From NCBI GenBank assembly GCA_035577985.1, contig DATJZY010000126.1, forward strand, positions 1 through 64,000: DNA of 64,000 nt, in the 5' to 3' direction. This stretch comes from Candidatus Eisenbacteria bacterium (lineage in GTDB: Bacteria; Desulfobacterota; Binatia; DP-6). The notes below the pieces were generated by a model. That model saw only the letters and a program-made list of their open reading frames with translations, was not told the origin of the DNA and made no database searches. The position numbers and the translations under genes were made by a program. This document shows, piece after piece, positions 32,709 to 40,929 of the stretch (position 1 is the stretch's first letter; each line of letters begins with the position of its first letter).

Positions 32709-33800
32709 ATGACTTGCAACGGTCGCCCCGCGATGAAGCACGCGGGCCTCGGGCACGAGCTGCAGCTCGACCTCGACCGCTGGCGCGACGCCACGTCGAC
32801 CCGCGCGGCGGCGTTCGAGGCGGCGATTGCCGAGCGGACCAGCGCTCGCCACGTGATCGCGGTCGCGAGCCCGGCCATGGGTTTTCAGATCGCCTTTCGG
32901 GCCGCCGGCGTGCCGATCGGTGCGACCGTCCTCACGACGTCGCTCGCCGACCCGTCGGTGGCGCGCGCGACCGTCGGCAGCGGGCTCCAGCCGCGCTTCG
33001 TCGACATCGACCTGCACGGGCACCTCGGCGCCGCCGCGGTGCGCGCGCACGTCGCGCTCCACGGCGAGCCCGCGGTGCTCGTGCCGTCGTGCTTCGCCGG
33101 TCATCCCTGCGACGTCGACGCGGTCGCCGCGGAGGCGCCGCACGCACTTCTCGTGGAGGATGCGACCGACGCGCTCGGCGGCGTGCGGCCGGACGGCCGT
33201 GCCGTCGGATCGCCCAACCCCGCGACCATCGCCGTGCTCGGCATTCCCGCCGTGCGCGCCGCGCCGGCGCAGGGCGCCGTGCTCGTGACCGACGACGACC
33301 TGCTGGCGGACCGCGTGCGCCGCCTGCGCGACGAGCGTGGCGAGCACCAGCTCTCGGAGCTCCACGCCGCGCTCGGGCTCGTCCAGATCGGGCGGCTCGC
33401 CGAGGTCGTGGCGCTGCGCGAGTCGGTCGCCGCGCGCTATGACGCCGTCGTCGCCGGCCTGGCGCTGGCGGAGCCCGTGCTGCCGCCGGCGCACGCGCGC
33501 TCGGCGTGGGCGGCGTATCCGCTCCGGGTTCCGGCGTGGCTGCGTCCGGCCGTCCTCGAGCCGCTGCGGGCCTGGGGCGTCGGCGGACATCGGCTGGTGA
33601 TGCTGCTCCACCGCCATCCGTATCTCGGCCGCTACGCAGACGTGCTGCCTGCGGCGCTGCCCGCGACCGAGCGCTTCGCGAGCGAAGTCGTCCTCCTGCC
33701 GACCGGCTCGGTGTCCGGCGACGCGGAGGTGACGCGGGTCGCGGGACTCCTCGCGGCGACGGTGGGAGGCGGGGCGGAACGTGCGCATCGCGCTGGGTGA
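32709..33800 (+). CDS. DegT/DnrJ/EryC1-family aminotransferase homologue lacking the PLP lysine
   Basis: 363 aa from ATG 32709 (ATG 32733 is an alternative; neither has a good ribosome site). The fold of sugar aminotransferases is clear: HVIAVASPAMGFQIAFRAAG (usually avSSGTaAL), RFVDIDLHG, LLVEDATDALGG (Asp contacting the PLP ring kept), GAVLVTDDDLLADRVRRLRDERG and SELHAALGLVQIGRL. At the Schiff-base position the family has F-(h)-x-x-K-N; here it is IPAVRAA, with Arg183 in place of Lys. The Ser-Gly-Thr phosphate loop is also changed to Ser-Pro-Ala. Transamination is therefore unlikely. Its stop overlaps the NeuB-like gene by 20 nt. Family relatives such as PseC act in flagellin sugar synthesis. 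Confidence 0.82.
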   Translation: MTCNGRPAMKHAGLGHELQLDLDRWRDATSTRAAAFEAAIAERTSARHVIAVASPAMGFQIAFRAAGVPIGATVLTTSLADPSVARATVGSGLQPRFVDIDLHGHLGAAAVRAHVALHGEPAVLVPSCFAGHPCDVDAVAAEAPHALLVEDATDALGGVRPDGRAVGSPNPATIAVLGIPAVRAAPAQGAVLVTDDDLLADRVRRLRDERGEHQLSELHAALGLVQIGRLAEVVALRESVAARYDAVVAGLALAEPVLPPAHARSAWAAYPLRVPAWLRPAVLEPLRAWGVGGHRLVMLLHRHPYLGRYADVLPAALPATERFASEVVLLPTGSVSGDAEVTRVAGLLAATVGGGAERAHRAG

Positions 33801-34674
33801 GCGCGCGCTCGGCGCCGACGCGCCGGCCCTCGTCGTTGCCGAGATCGGCTCCAACCACGACGGCAGCCTCGAGCGGGCGCTCGCGCTCGTCGACCTGGCC
33901 GCACGCGCCGGCGCCGACGGGGTGCAGTTCCACTCGTTCCATGCGGCCGCGCTGCCGCTGGAGCCCGGGCCCGATGGTGGCTCGGTGGCCGCGGAGGTGC
34001 ACCGGCAGCTCGAGCGCGCGGAGCTGCGCACCGAATGGCATGCGCCCCTGCGCGAGCGCGCGCTGGCTCGCGGGCTCGTGTTCCTCTCGATCGCCTTCGA
34101 CGCACAGCGCGCCGAGCTGCTGGCGGCGCTCGGCGTGCCGGCCATCGCCGTGGCGTCCCGCGATCTCGGGCGCGCGCCGTTGCTCCGGACGCTCGGCGGC
34201 TTCGGTCGTCCACTGCTGCTCGCCACCGGCGGCGCAGCCGAGAGCGAGATCGCGGCGGCGCTGGCTGCCATCGGCGAGGGCGCCGGCGCTCCGTCGAGGC
34301 GCCCGCCGGTCGTGCTCGTCGCCGGCCCGGACGGTGCGCGCAGCGAAGACGCCGATCTCCGTACCCTCGGCACGCTACGGACGCGGTTTGGCTGTCCCGT
34401 CGGCTGGACCGATCGCTCGCCGGGCAGCGCCCTCGCATTGGGAGCGGTCACGCTCGGGGCGTGCTTCGTCGTGAAAGGGCTCACCGACGACCGCGGCCGG
34501 CGCGGACCGGACCACGCCACGGCGCTCGAGCCGGGCGATCTCGCCGCCGTGGTGCGGGCCGTGCGCGAGCTCGGGTACGCGCTGCGACCCGCGCCGCGGA
34601 ACGCGTCGGGCGTCGGACGCGAGGGTGACGTCCCGGCCGCTGCGAAGCGTGGCTTCGGGAGCCGGGCGGGGTAG
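33781..34674 (+). CDS. NeuB/PseI-family nonulosonate synthase homologue, catalytically degenerate
   Basis: 297 aa from GTG 33781. The TIM-barrel fold of sialic/pseudaminic acid synthases is plain: VVAEIGSNHDGSLERAL, LLLATGGAAESEI, and GPDHATALEPGDL. Yet the active site is altered: VKFQ reads VQFH (49-51), FLSTPFD reads FLSIAFD, YKIaS reads IAVAS (Lys lost at 123), SDH reads TDR (Arg212) and EKH reads VKG (Gly233). Positions 212 and 233 correspond to the two Mn-binding His of meningococcal NeuB, which have the same 21-residue spacing. The C-terminal SAF/antifreeze-like domain is missing. The frame is intact with strong codon bias, so it looks like a maintained pseudoenzyme. Confidence 0.82.
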   Translation: MRIALGERALGADAPALVVAEIGSNHDGSLERALALVDLAARAGADGVQFHSFHAAALPLEPGPDGGSVAAEVHRQLERAELRTEWHAPLRERALARGLVFLSIAFDAQRAELLAALGVPAIAVASRDLGRAPLLRTLGGFGRPLLLATGGAAESEIAAALAAIGEGAGAPSRRPPVVLVAGPDGARSEDADLRTLGTLRTRFGCPVGWTDRSPGSALALGAVTLGACFVVKGLTDDRGRRGPDHATALEPGDLAAVVRAVRELGYALRPAPRNASGVGREGDVPAAAKRGFGSRAG

Positions 34675-34684
34675 AACTCGCCGC

Positions 34685-35593
34685 GTGTCCGCGCCGCCTC
34701 GTCTGGTCGCGATCGCGATCGTGGCGAATCTCATCGGGGGCACGTCGTACGTCCTCACCAAGATCGCGCTCGAGGGCCTGACCGAGACGACGCTCATCGT
34801 CGTGCGGACGGTCGTGGCACTGGCGGTGCTCGTGCCGATCGCGGGCCGGCGTCTGTGGCCGCTCCTGCGTGCCGCCGGCGGCGATCGGCGGCGCCTCCTC
34901 GCGATGGGCGCGCTCGGCTACGCGCTGCCGCTCGTGCTCGGGAGCTACGGCGTGCGGCGCTCGACCGCGACCAACGCGGCACTCCTCATCGGTACCGAGC
35001 CGCTGGCCGTGGTCGTGCTGGGCGCCCTTCTTCTGGGGGAACCTCTCACGAGAGCGCGCATCGTGGCGCTCGCTCTCGGCGTCTCGGGGGCGACGATCCT
35101 GGTCACGAACGGGATCCCGCTCCTCACCGTCGCCTACGCGCCGCACCTGACCGGCGATCTCCTGCTCGTGATCCACGGCGCGGCGTGGGCGATCTACACG
35201 ATCGCGGGCAAGAGCCTGCTCGAGCGCTACGACCCGATCGCGGTCGCGACGGCGTCGCTCGCCGTCGCGCTGCCGCTGCTCGCCCCGCTGGCGGCGTTCG
35301 AGCTGCCGGGGATCGTATGGGAGTGGCCGCGCCTCGCTCCGGCCCTCGCGGCGGCCGTGACGCTCGGCCTCGTCGTGTCGGCGCTCATGACCGTGCTGTG
35401 GACGACGGCGCTCCGGGGCATGGACGCGTCGTACCTCGCCGGCTTCATCTTCCTGCAGCCGCTGGCCGGCGTCGCGCTCGGCGCACTCATCCTCGGGGAG
35501 CGCGTGACGCCCTTCGTGCTCGCGGGCGGCGGGCTCGTCCTTGCTGCCGTCTACGTCCTGATCCTCGAGTCGCGGGCTCGGGGGGCTTCGTAG
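34685..35593 (+). CDS. EamA-family (DMT superfamily) transporter
   Basis: 302-aa inner-membrane protein with ten hydrophobic helices arranged as two EamA repeats (about 10-135 and 150-295). The second repeat ends YLAGFIFLQPLAGVALGALILGERVTPFVLAGGGLVLAAVYVLI, the usual E-R turn of the family. Members export metabolites, amino acids or sugar precursors. The start is GTG 34685, 10 nt after the NeuB-like stop, so it probably belongs to the same three-gene unit. Substrate unknown. Confidence 0.88.
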   Translation: MSAPPRLVAIAIVANLIGGTSYVLTKIALEGLTETTLIVVRTVVALAVLVPIAGRRLWPLLRAAGGDRRRLLAMGALGYALPLVLGSYGVRRSTATNAALLIGTEPLAVVVLGALLLGEPLTRARIVALALGVSGATILVTNGIPLLTVAYAPHLTGDLLLVIHGAAWAIYTIAGKSLLERYDPIAVATASLAVALPLLAPLAAFELPGIVWEWPRLAPALAAAVTLGLVVSALMTVLWTTALRGMDASYLAGFIFLQPLAGVALGALILGERVTPFVLAGGGLVLAAVYVLILESRARGAS

Positions 35594-35610
35594 GGCTGCG
35601 GCGTCGGTGC

Positions 35611-35732
35611 CGCGAGGTTGGGGGCAAGGCTTCGGCTTCGGCTTCGCCGCGCGACGACACACTCGCCTCGTCACGGCCGGGCGTTTCGTCGCGCCGCTAC
35701 GCAGGCGCCTCCGCCTTGCCCCCAACCTCGCG
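35611..35732. repeat. 20-bp perfect inverted repeat with 82-nt spacer
   Basis: Left arm CGCGAGGTTGGGGGCAAGGC (35611-35630), right arm its exact reverse complement (35713-35732). The spacer has a tandem TTCGGC triplet (TTCGGCTTCGGCTTCG). It begins 17 nt after the EamA stop, where it could fold into a long hairpin in the transcript. Confidence 0.85.
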
Positions 35733-35881
35733 ACGCAACGCCTTGGCCTTCGGCCTCGCGCGCTCGAACTCGCTACCCGACACGACGCGGCCGCAGGCGT
35801 GCCGCCGGGAGTCGAGACGCGGGCGCCAGCGCTCTTTGTCCGGTGGGAGGAGCGCAGGATCGCTGCGTCGGTGGCGAAGGT

Positions 35882-36005
35882 GCGCGGGGCGGGTGGCGAG
35901 GGCGGAGCGCCCTTGAGCCGCGCCGGCGTTCCGCCCTTGCGGTGATTGTTCCGTCGGCCGTGCCGCGCGGCGAACTAAGCGGAGCCCTCGCCACCCGCCC
36001 CGCGC
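35882..36005. repeat. 22-bp perfect inverted repeat with 80-nt spacer
   Basis: Left arm 35882-35903 (starts GCGCGGGGCGGG, ends GCGAGGGC) and right arm 35984-36005 are exact reverse complements. Spacer length (80 nt) is almost the same as in the neighbouring 20-bp repeat (82 nt), although the arm sequences are unrelated. An inner imperfect hairpin lies within the spacer. Confidence 0.85.
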
Positions 36006-36124
36006 TCCGACGCCACGGGCACGCGAAGTCATTCCCTTGTCCCGCCCGGTCAGGACGCTGGCCGCCCTCGGCAAAAGAGACCACGTAGGCACGGGCTGCC
36101 GGCCTGGCACCCACCTTGCTCCCC

Positions 36125-38608
36125 ATGCGTGTCGTGCGACGGACGCGGGTGTGGTGGTGGTGGAGCTGGCTCACGGTGGTTGTTGTGGCTGTGGGGTTGG
36201 CTGGAGCCGCAGATGAGGTTGATGGTCCGTCGCCGAACGGTGGTGTGACGGGGCGGGGCCGTGAGGCCCCGTCCCTCCCCATCGAAGTCCAGGACGTCCA
36301 GCTCTGGCGCGAGCCGCCCGCGCTGCGGGTGGAGACGTCGGGACCCGTGAAGCCGACTGTGACGGTGGTGCCGCCGACGCGTGAGACGCCGCCTCGCATC
36401 GAGGTCGAGGTGCCGGCGTGGGTGCCGGGGCGGACGACGCCGCTCGTGGGGCAGGGTCTCGTTCGCCGCGTGCGACTCGTGAAGACGCCGTCCCATGGGA
36501 CGCGCTTCGTGATCGAGCTCACCGCGCCGGCCGGACACCGGCTGCGCGTGAACGACCGGACGATCACCGTTCAGCTCCGACCGGGTGAGGCGATGCCGGT
36601 CGTCGCCAAGGCCGCGCCGGAGGCCGCCGAGCCACGGCTCGCCAACATGACGCTCGTCGAGGATCCGGCCGCATCCGAAGCGTCGCCGGCGCCGCCCGCG
36701 CCGCCCGCGCAGGTCGAGCACCCGGGACCCGACGACGCCGAGCCGGTCGATCCGGCGCCCGCGCCGGAGCTCCGGACGCAGGAGGTGGCGGCGCCGCCGC
36801 AGGACGACGCGCCCGCGACGGCGGACCTCGGCCTCACGATCGAGCGTGGCGCGCGCTTCGCGTGGCCGAACCTCGACGCACCGTACTACGCCGACCAGAG
36901 CGCGGCGCCCGAACGTCTGGCGCTGAAGGCCTGGCGGCAGGGAACGCCGGCGCTCCCGGCCCCCGCCGCGTACGGGACGCCGGCGACACTCTATCTCGCC
37001 GCCGACGTGACGTATCTGCGCACCCTGCTGGGGCAGGACGAGCCGCTCGCCGGGCCGCAGGCATACGAGCGCGCCCTGCGCGTCGCGCCCGCCTTTCCGG
37101 ACGCGCCGCGTGCGCTCGTGATGCTTGGCTTCGCGAACCTCGGCATCGGCCTCGCGCCCGAGGCGGAGCTCGCGTTCACGCGCGTCGTGCGCGAGCATCG
37201 GGACAGTCCCTACGCCGCGGTGGCGGCGGTGGGGCGCGCCTCGGCGCTGCGCGCCCGACGTCGCTTCGACGAGGCGCGCGCCGCGCTGGCGCCGCTCGGC
37301 GATCATCCGCCGGTCGAGATCGCGTGCGACGCGCTCGCCGAGCGTGCGGCGCTCGCCCGCGCCAGCGGCGCGCACGACGAGGCGGCGCCGCTCGACGAGC
37401 AGGTGGCGCGCGACTGCCCGCGCCTGGGCGCGCTCGCCTCGGTGATCGAGGGACGGGCGGACTCGCTGCTCGCCCTGGGCCGGCGCGCCGACGCGCGCGC
37501 GCTGCTCGCGCAGGAGAGTCAGGCGCTCACCGCCGACGAGCAGGCGCGCCTCCTCGTCCGGGCGGCCGAGCTGGCGCACGACGACGGCGACACCGAGGGC
37601 GCGCGCCGCGCGCTCGATCGCGTGCTCGGCCTGCGGGTCTCGACGGCGCTGCGGTCGATTGCCCAGGCGCACCTGGCGCGGCTCGACGGCCTGGTCGCGC
37701 CCGATCGCGCCGTCGAGTCGCTCGAGCACCTCGCGGCGACGGCGCAGACGCCCGCGAGCCGCGCCGGGATCGTGGAGCAGATCGCGGAGACGCTCGCCGA
37801 CGCGGGTCGCTTCGAGGCGGCGCTCGCCCGGCTCGGGCGCACCGCCGATGCCGACGGCGGCTCGATGCGGTTCGACGCGCGCGCCGACGCGATCCTCGCG
37901 CGCTGGCTCGCCCGGCTCGCCGAAGCCGGCGACGTGGTCGGGATCGCGACCGTCTATGCGGCCCATCGCACGGCGATCGACACACGGGCACAGGTCGGCA
38001 CGACGCTCATCGTCGCCGACGCGCTCGGACGGGTGGGGCTGCCGGTGGCGGCGCTGCGCCTCCTGCGCCTGCGAGAGAGCGACGACGATCCGCTGCTGGC
38101 GCTCACGATCGCCGAGGCGGCCGTCGCGGCGAATGAGCCGGTGGTCGCACACGAGGCGCTCGCGCGCGTGGCCGATCGGGACCTCGCGACCGAGCTGGCG
38201 ACGCGCCGGGCGAGCGTCGGCGTGCGCGTGGCGATCCTCGACGGCGATCTCGAGCGGGCGACCGGCGAGGTCGACGACACCGGCGATCCGCTCGTCGCGC
38301 AGGCGCTCGCGGCGGCCTGGATCACGCGCGGCGACGCCGCCGCGGCACACGAGAGCTGGGAGACGGCGCGCGCGGCTTACGAGCGCGCGCGCTCGATCGC
38401 GACCGATCGGGTGCAGCGCACGACCGCGACGGCGGGGCTGGTGTCGGCGTCGGCGGCCAGCGAGCATGCCGTTCCCGAAGCCGTCGACGCGCTCGGGCTG
38501 CTCGACGATCCGGTCGTGAAGCAAGGGGTGGCGCTGCTCGCGACGACGCGGCCGTTCGGCGGGACGCTCGCGAGCGCCCCGGTCACCGAGGAAGCGAATG
38601 CTCGCTGA
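36125..38608 (+). CDS. Exported AMIN-like plus TPR-repeat protein
   Basis: 827 aa. An unusual Trp-rich signal segment (MRVVRRTRVWWWWSWLTVVVVAVGLAGA) leads to an AMIN-like beta domain (about 55-155: VQDVQLWREPPALRVETSGPV through RLRVNDRTITVQLRPGEAMPV), the type that localises proteins to peptidoglycan. A Pro/Ala linker follows, then about 550 residues of degenerate tetratricopeptide-like helical hairpins (for example YERALRVAPAFPDAPRALVMLGFANLGIGLAPEAELAFTRVV). It overlaps the kinase gene by 11 nt. Placement at the head of the flrBC pair suggests a role in flagellar assembly or its sensing, as an inference. Confidence 0.82.
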   Translation: MRVVRRTRVWWWWSWLTVVVVAVGLAGAADEVDGPSPNGGVTGRGREAPSLPIEVQDVQLWREPPALRVETSGPVKPTVTVVPPTRETPPRIEVEVPAWVPGRTTPLVGQGLVRRVRLVKTPSHGTRFVIELTAPAGHRLRVNDRTITVQLRPGEAMPVVAKAAPEAAEPRLANMTLVEDPAASEASPAPPAPPAQVEHPGPDDAEPVDPAPAPELRTQEVAAPPQDDAPATADLGLTIERGARFAWPNLDAPYYADQSAAPERLALKAWRQGTPALPAPAAYGTPATLYLAADVTYLRTLLGQDEPLAGPQAYERALRVAPAFPDAPRALVMLGFANLGIGLAPEAELAFTRVVREHRDSPYAAVAAVGRASALRARRRFDEARAALAPLGDHPPVEIACDALAERAALARASGAHDEAAPLDEQVARDCPRLGALASVIEGRADSLLALGRRADARALLAQESQALTADEQARLLVRAAELAHDDGDTEGARRALDRVLGLRVSTALRSIAQAHLARLDGLVAPDRAVESLEHLAATAQTPASRAGIVEQIAETLADAGRFEAALARLGRTADADGGSMRFDARADAILARWLARLAEAGDVVGIATVYAAHRTAIDTRAQVGTTLIVADALGRVGLPVAALRLLRLRESDDDPLLALTIAEAAVAANEPVVAHEALARVADRDLATELATRRASVGVRVAILDGDLERATGEVDDTGDPLVAQALAAAWITRGDAAAAHESWETARAAYERARSIATDRVQRTTATAGLVSASAASEHAVPEAVDALGLLDDPVVKQGVALLATTRPFGGTLASAPVTEEANAR

Positions 38609-39497
38609 GCCCGCCACCCTGGGCGTCGAGCCCGCGACGCAGGTCCTCGACGTCGGTACGCTCACGCAGGCGTTCGAGACCTTCACTGCGGCCACGCGCC
38701 GGCTCGAGCGCGAGTACGCGGCCCTGCGACGCCGCGTGACCCTGCTCACGGCCGAGCTCGAGGAGAAGAATCGGCGCCTCGCCGCCAGCCTCGAGCGCGA
38801 GCGGGCGCTCGAGGCGACGGCGCTGCGCCAGAGCCGCCTCGCCGCGATGGGCGAGATGGCGGCCATGCTGGCGCACGAGGTGCGCAATCCGCTCGGCGCG
38901 ATGGAGCTCTTCACGGGGCTGCTCCTGCAGGATCTGCAGGAACAGCCCGAGCCACAACGCCTCGCCCGGCAGGTGGCGGCCGGTATCGCCGACCTGAACC
39001 ACCTGGTGACGAACCTGCTCGAGTTCACGCGCACGCGGCGCACGGTGGAACGCGGCGACGCGCGCGTCGAGTGTCGTGCGGCGGTCGAGGACGCGCTGCG
39101 CTACGCGAGCGATCTGATCGAGGCGGGCGGCATCACGGTCGTGCGCGATCTGCCCGCGGCGGAGGTGACGGCACGGGGCGACGCGGCGCTCCTGCGGCCG
39201 GCGCTCCTGAACCTCGTCCGTAACGCCGTCCAGGCGATGCCGGCGGGCGGCACGCTCACCGCGACGGTCGCGCGCGACGGCGGCGGCGTTGCCGTGACGA
39301 TCGCGGACAGCGGGCCGGGGATCCCCGCCGAGGTGCGTGCGAGCATCTTCACGCCGTTCTTCACGACGCGCGCGAAGGGCACGGGACTCGGGCTGACGGT
39401 CGTGCGCGAGCTGGTGACCGCGCTCGGCGGCGAGGTGACGCTGGCGGACGGGGCCGGTGGGGGCGCCGCATTCACGATCGTCCTGCAGGCGGCGTGA
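38598..39497 (+). CDS. flrB: Soluble sensor histidine kinase, FlrB-like
   Basis: 299-aa cytosolic kinase with no membrane helix. An N-terminal coiled coil (about 25-80) precedes HisKA with His93 in MLAHEVRNPLGAMELF. The HATPase domain shows the N box LNLVRNAVQAMPAGG, G1 DSGPGIP, F box FTPFFTTRAKGTGLGL and a short tail. This architecture and the partner gene match FlrB/FleS, which sense flagellar export status and phosphorylate the sigma54 activator. ATG 38598 overlaps the TPR gene end. Confidence 0.87.
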   Translation: MLAEPATLGVEPATQVLDVGTLTQAFETFTAATRRLEREYAALRRRVTLLTAELEEKNRRLAASLERERALEATALRQSRLAAMGEMAAMLAHEVRNPLGAMELFTGLLLQDLQEQPEPQRLARQVAAGIADLNHLVTNLLEFTRTRRTVERGDARVECRAAVEDALRYASDLIEAGGITVVRDLPAAEVTARGDAALLRPALLNLVRNAVQAMPAGGTLTATVARDGGGVAVTIADSGPGIPAEVRASIFTPFFTTRAKGTGLGLTVVRELVTALGGEVTLADGAGGGAAFTIVLQAA

Positions 39498-39525
39498 GCG
39501 GGAACGACACGAGGGAGAGGCGACG

Positions 39526-40890
39526 ATGGAGGGACGGAGGATCGTGGTCGTGGACGACGAGCCGGGCATGCGTGCCGGGCTCGCCGAGGTGCTGCGACGA
39601 GGCGGGTTCCAGGTGGACCTGGCCGCGACGGCGGAGGACGCGCTCGCGCACCTGCAGGCCGAGGGCGCCGATCTCGTGGTGACCGATCTCCGCCTGCCAG
39701 GGCTATCGGGTACGGAGCTCCTGCGCGAGCTGCGCACGACCGGCCTCGACGTACCCGCCATCGTCATCACGGCCCACGGCACGATCGAGGACGCGGTGGC
39801 GGCCATGAAGCTGGGCGCGCTCGACTTCCTCCCGAAGCCGTTCTCGCCGGGCGACCTGCTGCACCTGGCGACGCGCGCCCTCGAGCGCGCGGCGGCGGGG
39901 CCGGTACGCCGCGGGCGCACGGACACGCTCGCGGCCGCGCGCCGTCCGATCGTGACGCGCGATCCCGGGATGCTCCGCCTGCTCGAGATCGCCGACACGG
40001 TGGCGTCGAGCCGGGCGCCCGCGCTGATCCAGGGCGAGAGCGGCACCGGCAAGGAGCTCCTCGCGCGCCATCTGCACGAGCGCGGCGTGCGGCGGGGCAA
40101 GCCCTTCGTCGCCGTCAACTGCGCGGCGCTGCCGCGCGACCTCCTCGAGAGCGAGCTGTTCGGCCACGAGCGCGGCGCCTTCACCGGCGCGCTCATGCGC
40201 AAGATCGGCAAGTTCGAGCTCGCGAGCGGCGGCACCATCCTGCTCGACGAGGTGAGCGAGATGGAGCTCGGGCTGCAGGCGAAGCTCCTCCGCGTCCTGC
40301 AGGAGTACGAGGTGGACCGCGTGGGCGGCTCGAGCCCGGTCCCCGTCGACGTGCGCGTGGTGGCGACCACCAACCGCCGGCTGCGCGACCTGGTCGACGC
40401 CGGACGCTTCCGCGAGGACCTCTTCTACCGGCTGAACGTGCTGCCCTTCGTCGTGCCGCCGCTGCGCGAGCGGACCGGCGACGTGGAGCTCCTCGCCGAA
40501 CACTTCCTGCAGCGCTACGCGAACGGCACCGTCCGGGCGCTCGACGCGAGCGCGCGCGAGGCGCTGCGGAGCCGCCGCTGGCCCGGAAACGTCCGCGAGC
40601 TCGAGCATGCGCTCGAACGGGCAAGCCTCCTCGCGCAAAGCGGCGTCATCACGGCCGCCGACCTGGAGGACCGCGACGGCGGCACGCCCCGCCTCGCGCT
40701 CGGGACGCTGGCCGGCCTCACCGTCCGCGAGATGGAGCGGCGTCTCATCGTCGAGACCCTGAAGCGCACCAAGAACAACCGCACGCAGGCGGCGCGCATG
40801 CTGGGCATCAGCATCCGCACGCTGCGCAACAAGCTCGCCGAGTACCGCAGCCGCGGCGAGCTCGAGCTGGCACTGGCGTCAGAGAGTTGA
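39526..40890 (+). CDS. flrC: Sigma54-dependent response regulator, FlrC-like
   Basis: 454 aa: receiver domain (about 1-120, phospho-acceptor Asp54 in VVTDLRLPG), AAA+ domain with Walker A GESGTGKE, the sigma54-contact loop GAFTGA (217-222) and Walker B GGTILLDEVSE, then a Fis-type helix-turn-helix (KNNRTQAARMLGISIRTLRNKLAEY). It is the activator for sigma54 promoters, here most plausibly those before fliD, flgB, fliL and flgF. ATG 39526 has a GGGAGAGG ribosome site and gives the family N-terminus; a longer frame from GTG/ATG 39457 would overlap the kinase. Confidence 0.93.
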   Translation: MEGRRIVVVDDEPGMRAGLAEVLRRGGFQVDLAATAEDALAHLQAEGADLVVTDLRLPGLSGTELLRELRTTGLDVPAIVITAHGTIEDAVAAMKLGALDFLPKPFSPGDLLHLATRALERAAAGPVRRGRTDTLAAARRPIVTRDPGMLRLLEIADTVASSRAPALIQGESGTGKELLARHLHERGVRRGKPFVAVNCAALPRDLLESELFGHERGAFTGALMRKIGKFELASGGTILLDEVSEMELGLQAKLLRVLQEYEVDRVGGSSPVPVDVRVVATTNRRLRDLVDAGRFREDLFYRLNVLPFVVPPLRERTGDVELLAEHFLQRYANGTVRALDASAREALRSRRWPGNVRELEHALERASLLAQSGVITAADLEDRDGGTPRLALGTLAGLTVREMERRLIVETLKRTKNNRTQAARMLGISIRTLRNKLAEYRSRGELELALASES

Positions 40891-40929
40891 CCCGTCGTCC
40901 GCCCCGCGGCCGCGACTCGGCCGTACGGC

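Larger units (their letters stand above)
35594..36124. other. 531-bp gene-free region with large inverted repeats
   Basis: No convincing gene on either strand; open frames here are high-GC noise. The region carries two separate perfect inverted repeats (listed individually) and several short Cys-Gly-rich hairpins, including a near-palindrome between GGGCGGAGCGC (35900s) and GCGTTCCGCCC (35920s-30s). It separates the DegT-NeuB-EamA unit from the regulatory genes. A promoter for the AMIN-TPR gene must lie near its right end, but I cannot identify one. Confidence 0.6.

Noticed and set aside
32705-32717. TGGCAT...TTGC upstream of the DegT-like gene as a sigma54 promoter
   Set aside because: Only 8 nt separate GG and GC; the -24/-12 promoter needs 10, and shifting the GG does not rescue it.
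32709-34674. Calling the DegT-like and NeuB-like genes simple pseudogenes
   Set aside because: Both frames are uninterrupted, near normal fold length, with strong third-position GC, and changes are focused on active-site residues rather than scattered.
36050-39043. Very long open frame on the minus strand opposite the TPR and kinase genes
   Set aside because: Arg/His-rich translation with no family features. It is a GC-rich shadow of the real plus-strand genes, as are similar long frames at 5453-7963, 30126-31835 and 56895-59474.
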